Of a DNA stretch of 64,000 bases, positions 27,420 through 36,431 are shown in pieces. Position numbers and translations under genes: made by a program. Below the pieces are notes generated by a model. The model was not told where the DNA came from, did not search any database, and was given only the letters and a program-made list of their open reading frames with translations. Positions within the stretch are counted from its first letter, which is position 1, and each line of letters begins with the position of its first letter. This DNA is from Methylobacterium sp. E-005 (lineage in GTDB: Bacteria > Pseudomonadota > Alphaproteobacteria > Rhizobiales > Beijerinckiaceae): contig NZ_JAKSYG010000105.1 of assembly GCF_022829725.1 (NCBI RefSeq), positions 24,029 through 88,028 of the forward strand, written 5' to 3'.

Positions 27420-28817
27420 ATGTTCTTCCGCCGCTCAAAGTTGCCCGCGCCCGAACGCATCGTGCAGGATCCGACGGACGAGCCCGCCCTGCCGCATCGG
27501 CTCTCGCCGCGCTCCCCCGGCGAGGCGATCAAGCCGACCGTCGCGCCCCCGCCCCCGGAGCGGCCCGAGCGGGAGCGCAGCGGCTTCATCGGCGTCATCA
27601 GCGGCGCGCTGACCTTCGCGGTCGTGATCGCCATCGCGGCGATGATCGGCATCACGCTGTTCCAGCGGCAGGTGCGCGAGGCGGGGCCGCTTGGCGCCGA
27701 CAAGGTCGTGGTGATCCCGCCGAGCGGCACCACCGAGATCGCCGAGACCCTGAAGCGCGAGGGCGTGATCGACCATACCGGCCTGTTCGAGTTCGCGGCC
27801 CGATTCGGCGGGCGGCCGGCGCTCCGGGCCGGCGAGTACGCGTTCAAGGCCCATGCCAGCATCGCCGACGCCCTCGACACGATCGCCACCGGCCGGCAGG
27901 TCCAGCATGCCATCACCTTCCCGGAGGGCCTGACCTCCGAGCAGATCGTGAACCGCCTCAACGAGAACGACGTGCTCACCGGCGAGATCAACGAGATCCC
28001 GCCGGAGGGATCGCTCCTGCCCGATACCTACAAGTTCGAGCGCGGCGCCACGCGCCAGAAGATCGTCGACCTGATGAAGGCCAAGCAGCGCGAGGTGCTG
28101 AACCAGATCTGGCTCCGCCGCAGCGCCGACGTGCCGGTGCGGACCCCGGCCGAGATGGTCACCCTGGCCTCGATCGTCGAGAAGGAGACCGGCCGGGCCG
28201 ACGAGCGGCCCCGAGTGGCGGGCGTGTTCATCAACCGCCTGAACAAGCGGATGAAGCTGCAATCGGACCCGACGATCGTCTACGGGCTCGTGGGCGGGCG
28301 CGGCACGCTGGGCCGCGGGATCATGCGCTCCGAGATCGACCGGCCGACGCCCTACAACACCTACGTGATCGAGGGCCTGCCGCCGGGCCCGATCGCCAAT
28401 CCCGGCAAGGCCGCCCTGGAGGCGGTGGCCAACCCGTCCCGGACCAAGGACCTGTACTTCGTGGCGGACGGGACCGGCGGCCACGCCTTCGCGGACTCAC
28501 TGGAAGGGCATCAGCGCAACGTTGCCCGCTGGCGGGCGGTGGAGAAGAGCCGGCAGGCTCCGCCGGACGCGGTCGACAAGGTCGAGCCGGGTCCCGATCC
28601 GGCGACGCCGGGCCGCGCCTCGGCCTTCGCGCCGGGCAACGGAGCCGGGAGCACGAACGCGGCCTTCCTCGAGACGGGCACGCCGGGCACCCGGGCCTTC
28701 GACGCGTCCGAGGGCACGCGACTCGATCCGCTGAAGAATCGCAGCTACGATCTCGGCTCGCCCAAGACCGTGCCGGCCCTCGCAGCGCCGGCGCCCGCGC
28801 CGAAGGGTCGGCGCTGA
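27420..28817 (+). CDS. mltG: Endolytic transglycosylase MltG (YceG family)
   Basis: The product has 465 residues from the ATG at 27420 (MFFRRSKLPAPER); a TTG-initiated extension to 27252 is unlikely. It has a single membrane anchor (GALTFAVVIAIAAMIGITLF near residue 65) and the YceG catalytic region with the key Glu in LASIVEKETGRADER. YGLVGGRGTLGRG and PYNTYVIEGLPPGPI follow. MltG cuts nascent glycan strands to set their length. The ~95-residue C-terminal tail is Pro/Ala-rich. In relatives mltG is followed directly by yicC and gmk; here a toxin-antitoxin remnant lies between. Confidence 0.93.
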   Translation: MFFRRSKLPAPERIVQDPTDEPALPHRLSPRSPGEAIKPTVAPPPPERPERERSGFIGVISGALTFAVVIAIAAMIGITLFQRQVREAGPLGADKVVVIPPSGTTEIAETLKREGVIDHTGLFEFAARFGGRPALRAGEYAFKAHASIADALDTIATGRQVQHAITFPEGLTSEQIVNRLNENDVLTGEINEIPPEGSLLPDTYKFERGATRQKIVDLMKAKQREVLNQIWLRRSADVPVRTPAEMVTLASIVEKETGRADERPRVAGVFINRLNKRMKLQSDPTIVYGLVGGRGTLGRGIMRSEIDRPTPYNTYVIEGLPPGPIANPGKAALEAVANPSRTKDLYFVADGTGGHAFADSLEGHQRNVARWRAVEKSRQAPPDAVDKVEPGPDPATPGRASAFAPGNGAGSTNAAFLETGTPGTRAFDASEGTRLDPLKNRSYDLGSPKTVPALAAPAPAPKGRR

Positions 28818-28915
28818 GGTTCGCCGCCTGAGGCCGCGCCGTTTCACGTTGCCGCCTAAAACCGTCGCGCCTGTGTGAGCGGTATCGGCGATCTGTTAAA
28901 CAGCCCGGCGGGACG

Positions 28916-29239
28916 ATGCCCAAACGAGCGGTGCGTCGGGAGACGGGATCGGGCGGTGGATCGATTGCGCCGGGAGCAGCCGATGCCGCCCTCGTGCCGG
29001 TGATCGATGCCCTGCGCGAGCACGTTGTGCGAACGGGGCTGGACCAGGGTGAGCGGTAGCAGGTGGGAACCCGCCTGCCGGCCAGCCTCATCCAGCAGGC
29101 CAAAAAGCGGACCGGCCTCAGTTCCAACACCGACCTTCTCACCGTCGCACGCGCAAACCTCGTGGCCGAGGACTCGTTCGCGGATGCGTTCGAGCGCACG
29201 CAGGGTCAGCTCGATCCGGATCTGGATCTCGGCTTCTGA
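28916..29239 (+). pseudogene. Antitoxin-like gene interrupted by an in-frame amber codon
   Basis: The frame from ATG 28916 encodes MPKRAVRRETGSGGG and so on, then meets TAG at 29057-29059. It continues in the same frame for 59 more codons (LPASLIQQAKKRTGLSSNTD near the start of this part) to TGA 29237. The second half looks like a small helical DNA-binding or toxin-binding antitoxin. The PIN-domain gene starts 3 bp later, the spacing of a type II toxin-antitoxin pair. Either the antitoxin is broken, only a fragment is made, or the amber is read through. The family is not named with certainty. Confidence 0.55.
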
Positions 29240-29242
29240 GCC

Positions 29243-29806
29243 GTGTTTCCGATCTCGCGTTGGGCGGGGAAGCTCAGCACCCGTCACGACTTGAGGCAGA
29301 TTCAACCGCGACCGCGCGCCAGCTTGCCCTTCCTTGCCGCGGCCCCGGCGGCAGGCGGCCCGCTGATGCTCGACACCAGCGTCTATATCCACGGCCCCAT
29401 GGGACGCACGCCGCCCGCACCGGGAGGCCTCCTGCGATCCCGCACCGTCCATCACAGCGTCGTTGCCACACAGGAAGCGCTGCATAGGATCGGCGTCCTG
29501 GACCCGGCGCATCCCAACACGGCGCGACATGTCGGGGTGATCCGTACCCCGCTCGACCGCATTCCGCTTCACCGCCTCTCTGTGCCGGATCAGGAAGTCC
29601 TGACCGACGCGGCGGTCGTGGCCCGGATCCTGTGCCGTCTGCGCGGCTATGCGCGGCACCATCGGATGAAGGCCCTGCATGATTGCACGCTGTATCTGCA
29701 GACCCTGAAAACCGGATGCACGCTGCTAAAGGCCAACGTGGCGGATTTCGAACCGCTCCAGCAGTTGCAACCGGCGGGTCGCATCCTGTTCTACGAGGCC
29801 GTCTGA
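29243..29806 (+). CDS. PIN-domain (VapC-like) toxin candidate
   Basis: The product has 187 residues from a GTG start. PIN-like landmarks are LMLDTSVYIHG (first acidic residue, near residue 45), VVATQEAL (Glu), DCTLYLQTLKTGCTLL and ANVADF near the C-terminus (the usual NxxDF element). PIN toxins are Mg-dependent RNases, often acting on tRNA or rRNA. The N-terminal ~35 residues are Arg/Pro-rich and unusual, so the true start may be further in. It sits directly after the amber-interrupted antitoxin frame, between mltG and yicC. Confidence 0.65.
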   Translation: MFPISRWAGKLSTRHDLRQIQPRPRASLPFLAAAPAAGGPLMLDTSVYIHGPMGRTPPAPGGLLRSRTVHHSVVATQEALHRIGVLDPAHPNTARHVGVIRTPLDRIPLHRLSVPDQEVLTDAAVVARILCRLRGYARHHRMKALHDCTLYLQTLKTGCTLLKANVADFEPLQQLQPAGRILFYEAV

Positions 29807-29906
29807 CGGTCCTGCCCGCGAATGCCGGCCCGGATCAGCACACTGTCTCTTCCCGGCGGGACGATCCGTGCTACAGGCGCCGATCTTCTCCGCAACGGGG
29901 GTCGCC

Positions 29907-30782
29907 ATGGCCGAAATCGCGAGCATGACCGGCTTCGCCCGGATCGCGGGCGCGACCGGATCGGTCCACTGGGCCTGGGAGGTCCGCAGCGTCAACGGGC
30001 GCAGCCTCGAGGTGCGCGTCCGCGTGCCGGCCGGCCAGGACGGAGCCGGCGAGGCCGCCCGCACCGCGCTCCAGAAGGTCCTCACCCGCGGCCAGTGCCA
30101 ACTGACCCTCACCCTGACCAAGCCGGAGGCCGCCGCGCGGGTGCGGATCAACGAGGCCCTGCTGGCGAGCCTCGCCCAGGCGGTCGCCCGGGTGCCGGTG
30201 CCCGAGGGCGTGGCCCCCGCCACGATGGACGGGCTGCTCGGCCTGCGCGGTGTGGTCGAGATCGAGGACGAGGCTGTCGACAGCGAGACCCTCACCCGGG
30301 ATCTCACCGAGAGCGCGGCTCGGCTGGTGGCGGATCTCGTCGCGGCGCGCCGGGCCGAGGGGCGCCAGCTGGAGCAGATCGTCACCGCTCAGGTCGACCG
30401 GATCGCGGCGCTGACACAGGCCGCGGAGGACAACCCGGCCCGGCAACCCGCGGCGGTGCGCGCCCGACTCGAGGCGGCCATCGCGGCGCTCGGCAGCAGC
30501 GGCCTCGACCCGGACCGGCTCCACCAGGAGGCGATGCTGCTCGCCGGCAAGGCGGATGTGCGCGAGGAACTCGACCGCCTCCGGGCCCATGTGTCCAGCG
30601 CGCGCGAGCTGCTGGCGGCGGGCGGCGCGATCGGCCGGCGCCTGGATTTCCTGGCCCAGGAATTCGGCCGAGAGGCCAACACCCTGGGCGCCAAGGCCAA
30701 CGACATCAGCCTGTCGCGGATCGGCCTCGACCTGAAGGCCGTGGTGGAGCAGTTCCGCGAGCAGGTCCAGAACATCGAGTGA
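29907..30782 (+). CDS. yicC: YicC family protein (endoribonuclease)
   Basis: The product has 291 residues from MAEIASMTGFARIAG. The N-terminal SMTGFAR motif and the C-terminal DUF1732 segment (RRLDFLAQEFGREANTLGAKAND) define the family. YicC proteins are RNases involved in small-RNA turnover. gmk follows 39 bp later, as in most proteobacteria. Confidence 0.93.
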   Translation: MAEIASMTGFARIAGATGSVHWAWEVRSVNGRSLEVRVRVPAGQDGAGEAARTALQKVLTRGQCQLTLTLTKPEAAARVRINEALLASLAQAVARVPVPEGVAPATMDGLLGLRGVVEIEDEAVDSETLTRDLTESAARLVADLVAARRAEGRQLEQIVTAQVDRIAALTQAAEDNPARQPAAVRARLEAAIAALGSSGLDPDRLHQEAMLLAGKADVREELDRLRAHVSSARELLAAGGAIGRRLDFLAQEFGREANTLGAKANDISLSRIGLDLKAVVEQFREQVQNIE

Positions 30783-30821
30783 CGTGAGGATACGGATGCG
30801 CAACACCGCGGAGCCACGCCG

Positions 30822-31484
30822 ATGACCGAACCGGCCGGCAACGTCTCGGACTCCATCGCCCGGCGCGGCTTGATCCTGATCCTGTCCTCGCCCTCGGGGG
30901 CGGGCAAGACCACGCTCACGCGGGCCGTGGCGCAGGATCCCGCCTGGGCGCTCGACCTGTCGATTTCGGTGACCACGCGCGCCCGGCGCCCCTCCGAGAT
31001 CGATGGACGACACTATCATTTCATCGACCGTGAAGCCTTCGAGGATCTGCGCGCCCGCGACGACCTGCTCGAATGGGCCGAGGTCCACGGAAACTTCTAC
31101 GGGACCCCCCGCCGCCCGGTGGAGAAGGTGCTGGGTGCCGGCCGGGACATGATCTTCGACATCGACTACCAGGGCACGCGGCAGGTCCGCTCCAAGCTCG
31201 CCCAGGACGTGGTGACGGTCTTCATCCTGCCGCCCAGCATGGCCGAGCTGCGCCAGCGCCTGGAGCGCCGGGCGGAGGATTCGGCCGAGACGATCGAGAA
31301 GCGCCTCGCCAACGCCCGGACCGAGATCCAGCGCTGGGTCGAGTACGATTACGTCATCGTCAACGAGGATCTGCAGAACGCCTTCCAGGCGCTCCAGGGG
31401 ATCCTGGCGGCCGAGCGGCTGAAGCGCGCCCGCCGCACGGGCCTCGCGGCCTTCGTGGACGGGTTGCTGGCGGAGACGCCGTAG
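30822..31484 (+). CDS. gmk: Guanylate kinase
   Basis: The 220-residue product has P-loop [15 protein letters not shown] near residue 22, the GMP-binding segment [19 protein letters not shown], and [14 protein letters not shown]. It phosphorylates GMP to GDP. It is the last gene of the yicC-gmk unit. The 204 bp after it contain no recognisable gene. Confidence 0.96.
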   Translation: MTEPAGNVSDSIARRGLILILSSPSGAGKTTLTRAVAQDPAWALDLSISVTTRARRPSEIDGRHYHFIDREAFEDLRARDDLLEWAEVHGNFYGTPRRPVEKVLGAGRDMIFDIDYQGTRQVRSKLAQDVVTVFILPPSMAELRQRLERRAEDSAETIEKRLANARTEIQRWVEYDYVIVNEDLQNAFQALQGILAAERLKRARRTGLAAFVDGLLAETP

Positions 31485-31688
31485 GAGCGCCCGCACCGGA
31501 TCGGGCTCCCTTTTCCCGGGCGCATGGAGCGGAAGCGGAATGCGGCCCGGGATCCAGCGCGCGAAGCCGCGCAGCCTCCCTATTCGGTGCCGCTTTCGCG
31601 CCGCCTCCTGTGCGGGTTCCCGGATCGCCGTCCAATGCAGTCCAGGCGTCCGGGACAGGGTGCGCCCGATAGGGTCGGCTCCCCTTCC

Positions 31689-32135
31689 CTACCGCCGGAT
31701 CAGCACGACGCCGCCAATCAGCAGCCCCACCCCGACGAGGCGCGGCAGGTCGATGGGCCGCTGCGCGAGGCCGAGCAGGCCGATCTGGTCGAACAGCACC
31801 GAGGCGAGCATCTGGCCCGTCACCAGCAGCGCGAAGAAGGTCGCCGCACCGAGCTTCGGGACGAGCACGATTGCCAGCCCGATGAAGATCGCCCCGAACA
31901 GCGCGCCGCTCCACGTCCACCACGGGATGCGGCCGGCCATGCTGGCGACCGGCATGGGATCGCGTAGCGCGGCGGCCAGGAACGCCATACAGGCGAGGCC
32001 GACCGTATAGCTGGCCACCCCCGCCCAGGCCGCTGAGGCCAGCCCCCCGCGCAGGTTCGCGTTCAGGATCTGCTGCACGACGAGGCCGGCGCCCGCCAGG
32101 ACGGCGAGCAGGGCGGAGAGCACGAGGGCGAGCAT
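31689..32135 (-). CDS. YdcZ/DUF606-type DMT family membrane protein
   Basis: The 148-residue product has five hydrophobic segments (LVLSALLAVLAGAGLVVQQ, ASAAWAGVASYTVGLACMA, LVGVGLLIGGVVLI). The length and the early QQILNANLR motif fit the half-size DMT transporters of the DUF606 family, which usually work as dimers. The substrate is unknown. It is divergent from a LysR gene that is frameshifted. Confidence 0.82.
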   Translation of the reverse strand: MLALVLSALLAVLAGAGLVVQQILNANLRGGLASAAWAGVASYTVGLACMAFLAAALRDPMPVASMAGRIPWWTWSGALFGAIFIGLAIVLVPKLGAATFFALLVTGQMLASVLFDQIGLLGLAQRPIDLPRLVGVGLLIGGVVLIRR

Positions 32136-32170
32136 CGACGGACCTTTTCGGGGGCTGAATCAGACCGCCA

Positions 32171-32199
32171 TTGACGGACGCGCGCAGCCATGCCGTCAA
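32171..32199. promoter_or_regulatory. Candidate operator between ydcZ-like and lysR genes
   Basis: TTGACGG (32171-32177) and CCGTCAA (32193-32199) form an inverted repeat with a 15-bp spacer, located between the divergent genes. It may be the binding site of the LysR protein. Confidence 0.5.
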
Positions 32200-32233
32200 A
32201 TGCCCGAACGCCGCGTCTCCATCCAGGATCGGC

Positions 32234-33128
32234 ATGATCAACCCGGCCCATCTCGACCTGTTTCGCGCCGTGATCCGCCACGGCGGCCTGACGTGGGCCG
32301 CGCAGGCCTTGGGCGTTGGCCAGCCCCATGTCAGCCGCGCCATCGCCCAGCTGGAAGCGGATCTCGGCTTCCCGCTCTTCGTCCGTGGCCACGGCAGCGC
32401 GATCCCGACCCCCGAGGGGGGAGGCCTTCGCCCATGAGGTCGCGCAGACTTTCGCGGGCCTGGATCACCTGCACCACGCCGCCCGGGGGATCCGGAAGCG
32501 CGGCACCGGTTCGCTGCGGATCGCCTGCCCGCCCTCCCTGGCGTCCCGGCTGCTCCCCCGGGCGCTCAGGCGCCTCGACGCCGAATGCCCGGGGCTGCGC
32601 GTCTCGGTCCATGTGCCGAGCCCCGACACGATCTGGTCCTGGGCGGCCTCGGGCCAGTGCGATCTCGGCCTCGCCCGGCCCCGATCGGGCTATGCGGCGG
32701 TGGAGGCCGAGCCGTTCCTCACCATGGCGGCCGTCTGCGCGCTGCCGCGGCGGCACGCCCTCGCGCGCAAGCGGATCGTCACCGCCCAGGATCTGGCCGG
32801 GCTGCCGCTGATCTCGGCGGGGGGCGGATCGGTGCAACCCAGCGTGGAGGCGTCCTTCGCGGAAGCCGGCGTGACGCCCCGCTTCGCCCTGATGGCGGAA
32901 TACACCGCCGCGCGCTGCGGGCTGGTCGCCCAGGGCCTAGGCATCGCGATCGTTGATCCTTTGCCGGCAAGGGAGCTGACCGGCTTGCCGATCGTGCTGC
33001 GGCCGTTCCGGCCCGAGGCGCCGATCGAGACGTTTCTGCTGCGCCCGGCCGGTCGACCGACGAGCCGCCTCGCCGAACGGCTGATCGTCCACCTGAAGGC
33101 TGAACGCGACGCGCTGATGGGCGATTAA
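32234..33128 (+). pseudogene. LysR family regulator with a +1 frameshift
   Basis: The N-terminal DNA-binding part is read from ATG 32234 (MINPAHLDLFRAVIRHGGLTW, then LEADLGFPLFVRGHG). It leaves frame at a run of six Gs at 32416-32421. The remainder continues in another frame (EAFAHEVAQTFAGLDHL) to the stop at 33126-33128 and contains the whole effector domain. Removing one G would restore a ~297-residue protein of normal LysR length. This is a recent mutation or a sequencing error in a homopolymer. It is divergent from the YdcZ-type gene, its expected target. Confidence 0.8.
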
Positions 33129-33135
33129 GTGGAAG

Positions 33136-33744
33136 TCAGCCCACAGCCGGCACGTCATGCGGCCCGCAGAGCCACATCCGCATCGCCGCGAAGGTCGCCA
33201 CCGCCGCTTCGGTCAGCGAGGCCTCCGCATCCGAGTCGTCACCGAACGCCTCCAGCCGCGCCCGGAAGGCCGCCCACATCGCCCCGGTCCGGGGGCCGTG
33301 GGCCCGGTAATAGGCGAGGCCCGTCTCGCCGAACCCGTGCAGGCCCGCGATGTGCCGGCCGATCAGCTGGCCGCCCAGGGTCGAGCCCTCCAGCACGTAG
33401 AGCGCCCCCGTCGCCGCGGCGGGACCGTCGAGCCGGACAGCTCCGGGCCGCGGCAGCGCCGCGACCGCCGCCGGGGCGAGGCCGAGATGGTCGAGGTCGG
33501 CGGCGAGCAGTGCGAGGCGTCGCCGGGGTGCCAGGAACGGCTCGTCGGCGAGTTGCGCGCCGATCGCGTGTTCCCAGGTGGCGTGGAAACCGTGGAGCCG
33601 CGCGAGAAGGTCGCGATAGCCCGCGCGCGTCGCCACCCGCGCCTGCCAGTCGAGGCCGGCCTCCAGGGCCCGATGCGCCGGGTCGGTGGCCGCGCGCAGG
33701 CGCGCATGCAGGCCGTCGCGCCGGATCGGGTTGGCGGGGCTCAC
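33136..33744 (-). CDS. bphO: Biliverdin-producing heme oxygenase BphO
   Basis: The product has 202 residues from a GTG start. The proximal heme ligand is probably His24 in DPAHRALE. The distal-helix motif GALYVLEGSTLGGQLIGRHI is near residue 115. It opens heme to biliverdin IXa, the chromophore of bacteriophytochromes. Its start overlaps the stop of the upstream phytochrome gene (GTGA), so pigment and receptor are made together. It converges with the frameshifted lysR. Confidence 0.92.
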   Translation of the reverse strand: MSPANPIRRDGLHARLRAATDPAHRALEAGLDWQARVATRAGYRDLLARLHGFHATWEHAIGAQLADEPFLAPRRRLALLAADLDHLGLAPAAVAALPRPGAVRLDGPAAATGALYVLEGSTLGGQLIGRHIAGLHGFGETGLAYYRAHGPRTGAMWAAFRARLEAFGDDSDAEASLTEAAVATFAAMRMWLCGPHDVPAVG

Positions 33745-36356
33745 GCGGTGATCGTGAAGCAGGCGCCGGGATTGTTGGCGACGTGGAGCTTGGCGTTGAT
33801 CTGGTCGAGCATCGCCCGGATCAGCTTCATGCCGAGCCCCGAGCCCTTGCCGCGGGCCTTGGCGTCGGCCCAGTCGTCGGGCAGGCCGGCACCGTCATCG
33901 CAGACCCGCAATTGCACCTCGCCGGGGCCGGAGGCCGAGACGCTGACCTCGACGCGGCCGCCGCCGGTCGGGTTGGCGGCGTACTTGAACGCGTTGGTCA
34001 CGAGTTCCGTGGCGATCAGCGAGAGCGCCACCGCCTTGCGGTAGGGCACCATCAGGCCCGGCTCGGCGGTCAGGTCGACCGCATGGCCCTCGCCGGCCAG
34101 CTCGGCGAGATCGTTGCACAGGTTCTCGATCGTCTGGCCGAGATCGACCTCGTCCACGCGCTCGGCCTGATACAGGCTGTCATGCACCCGCGCCACGCTC
34201 ATCACCCGGGCCGAGGTGTCGGCGAAGGCCTGGCGGGCCTCGCCGTCCGCGATCTGGCGGCGTTGCATCTGCAGGAAGGCCGAGACGATCTGCAGCGAGT
34301 TCTTGACCCGGTGATCGATCTCCCGGGTGAGCAGATCCTTCTGCTCCAGCAGCCGCTCCTTCTCGACGAGCAGGCCGGTCAATTCGTCGATCTTGCGGCG
34401 CTGGCGCAGGACCACGCCCTCCACGGCCTCCGCGAGGGAGCCGGCGAGCTGGATCTGCCACTCGGCCCAGAGGGCCGCGAAACCGGTGCGCTCCTCGACC
34501 CAGCGCTCGAACGAGCGCCGCGGCAGCACCGCCACCGGGCCGCTGCCGGCGAGCACGGGCTTGCGCGGATCGCCGCCCCACGTGACCGTGCTGGGCACCT
34601 CGGGTCGGAACCAGAGCAGCAGGTTCTCGCGCGACTGATCCACGAAGGTGGCGAGCAGCCCGCTGGCGATCTCGCGGTGCGGGGCCGCGTCCGGATACGC
34701 GGCGGTGAAGCTGCTGCTGCTGTAGCTGTATTCGCCCGTCGGAATCTGCGTCCGCAGCCAGCCCGCGATCGCCGTCACCAGATCCGCCGGGGGCGTGCGA
34801 CCGATCAGGGTGACCTGCCCGGCCGAGACGATGCCGGCCCCCGTGGCGCTGAACAGATCGAGCAGCGTGGTCCCGCCATCGGTCAGGGCGGCCACGAAAT
34901 CATCGGAGCGGGTCAACCGCCGCACGAGGCGGCCCTCGACGTCGAGATGCGCCTGCCGCTCGGCCCAGAGCCGGCGGGACTCGATCTCCTCAACCCGCAT
35001 GGCGAAGGCGTCGGTCAGCACCGTGGCGGCCGAGCGCGTCTCCGGCGTGACGTAGTGCGGGCGGCGGTGATGCCCGATCATCAGACCCCAGAGCTGCCCC
35101 TCCACCATGATGGAGATCGACATGGAGCCGTTCACGCCGAGGTTGCGCTGATACTCCAGGTGGATCGGCGACAGCGTCCGGTGCTGCGCGAAGGTCAGGT
35201 CGATCGGGCCGTTGCCGGCGCCTGCGGCCGACACCAGTCCCACCGGCACGCTGTCACGGTCGATCACGAAGCGGCTTTTGGCCTTGGTGTAGAGCGCGCG
35301 CGCCTGGGCGGGGATATCGGAGGCGGGGAAGCGCAGGCCGAGCAGGCTGCGCGACCAGTCGCGCGTCTTGTCCTCGGCCACCGCCTCGCCGTTCCAGTCC
35401 ACGTCGAACCGGTAGACCAGCACGGCCTCGAAGCCGGTGAGCGCCCGGATCTCCAGGGCGGCGATCCGGGCGGCATCCGCCAGGGTCTCGGCCTGCCGCA
35501 GGCGGCCAACGGCGAGCTCCGTGTCGACCTGGCTGGCGGTGGCGAAATCGGCGGCCGAATCCGGCTCCCGCTCCAGCTCGACGATCAGCCGCCCGGCATG
35601 GGCGTGGGCCACCGCGTAGTAGGTCGCGTCGCGGCCCGGGAGGTTGAGGCGGGCGCGCACCGAGCGGCCGTCATCCAGCGTCTCGTTCGCGAGCCGGGAC
35701 CGAACGGTCTCGACGAAGCCCGCGGGCAGGATCTCGGCCAGCGGCCGCCCCGCGAGCGGCGGCTCGGTCGGTTCGACGATCTCATCGACATTGGCCGAGT
35801 AGGCGAGAACCCTCAGGCTGCCGGCATCGGCCGCCAGCATCACGGCGTTGGGCTGGATCGAGCCCGGGATGTGGATCGGCTCGCGCTCGCACAGGCTGGC
35901 ATCGACCGGCTCGGCCCGGACCCGCCTCCCGATCGCCGCCAGGACAGCCTCCCGCGACAGGCCGGCGCCCAGGCTCTCGAGGGGGTCGATCGTCAGCCAC
36001 GTCACCGGCGGGCCGCCCGCCATCGTGCCGTGGCGCATGTGGATCCGGGCGCGCAGCGGCTGCGGCACCCGGCCGAACACGTAGTCGAACCGCTCGTCCA
36101 GGGCACCGCGGCGTGCGCCCGCGAGGAAGCGACCGCGGAAATTCGGGACGTTGGCGCCGGGCATCACATCGCGAAAGTAATCGCGGCCGAGCACGGCCTC
36201 GCGCGCGAAGCCTGAGAGCACGCTCGCGCCCTCGCTGAAGGCCACGACCGCGCCCGCCGCGTCCAGGCCGATCACCCCCTGATCCAGGCGGTCGATCGCA
36301 TCGGGCGCGAGCGCATCGAGGTCAATCGTGCTGTCGTCGGCCGGACTCGGCGGCAT
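33741..36356 (-). CDS. bphP: Bacteriophytochrome histidine kinase with an N-terminal PYP-like domain
   Basis: The product has 871 residues. Residues ~20-125 resemble photoactive yellow protein (FRDVMPGANVPNFRGRF, then FDYVFGRVPQPLRARIHM). The PYP chromophore Cys position is Gly67, and the Tyr42 and Glu46 positions read Phe and Ala. The phytochrome core follows: the bilin-binding Cys is probably C156 (ASLCEREPIHIPGSIQP), GAF has RFPASDIPAQARALY and SPIHLEYQRNLGV, and the PHY tongue has PRRSF (612-616). The kinase is HisKA_2/HWE type with phospho-acceptor His682 in EIDHRVKNSLQ and ATPase motif TELVTNAFKYA. It probably senses red/far-red light. The cognate response regulator is not in the window. 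Confidence 0.9.
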   Translation of the reverse strand: MPPSPADDSTIDLDALAPDAIDRLDQGVIGLDAAGAVVAFSEGASVLSGFAREAVLGRDYFRDVMPGANVPNFRGRFLAGARRGALDERFDYVFGRVPQPLRARIHMRHGTMAGGPPVTWLTIDPLESLGAGLSREAVLAAIGRRVRAEPVDASLCEREPIHIPGSIQPNAVMLAADAGSLRVLAYSANVDEIVEPTEPPLAGRPLAEILPAGFVETVRSRLANETLDDGRSVRARLNLPGRDATYYAVAHAHAGRLIVELEREPDSAADFATASQVDTELAVGRLRQAETLADAARIAALEIRALTGFEAVLVYRFDVDWNGEAVAEDKTRDWSRSLLGLRFPASDIPAQARALYTKAKSRFVIDRDSVPVGLVSAAGAGNGPIDLTFAQHRTLSPIHLEYQRNLGVNGSMSISIMVEGQLWGLMIGHHRRPHYVTPETRSAATVLTDAFAMRVEEIESRRLWAERQAHLDVEGRLVRRLTRSDDFVAALTDGGTTLLDLFSATGAGIVSAGQVTLIGRTPPADLVTAIAGWLRTQIPTGEYSYSSSSFTAAYPDAAPHREIASGLLATFVDQSRENLLLWFRPEVPSTVTWGGDPRKPVLAGSGPVAVLPRRSFERWVEERTGFAALWAEWQIQLAGSLAEAVEGVVLRQRRKIDELTGLLVEKERLLEQKDLLTREIDHRVKNSLQIVSAFLQMQRRQIADGEARQAFADTSARVMSVARVHDSLYQAERVDEVDLGQTIENLCNDLAELAGEGHAVDLTAEPGLMVPYRKAVALSLIATELVTNAFKYAANPTGGGRVEVSVSASGPGEVQLRVCDDGAGLPDDWADAKARGKGSGLGMKLIRAMLDQINAKLHVANNPGACFTITA

Positions 36357-36431
36357 CAGGAACCCAAGCAGCTCATAGGACGGGTATGGCGGTGAGACGG
36401 ATCGAGCGCAATGCTCGCGATCGCGACAAGA

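Noticed and set aside
32400..32430. Programmed frameshifting in the lysR gene
   Set aside because: No downstream stimulatory structure or typical slippery site is evident; a plain indel in the G run is simpler.
33129..36215. 1028-codon plus-strand frame opposite bphP and bphO
   Set aside because: Both genes on the other strand show complete domain motifs; this frame is a GC-driven shadow.
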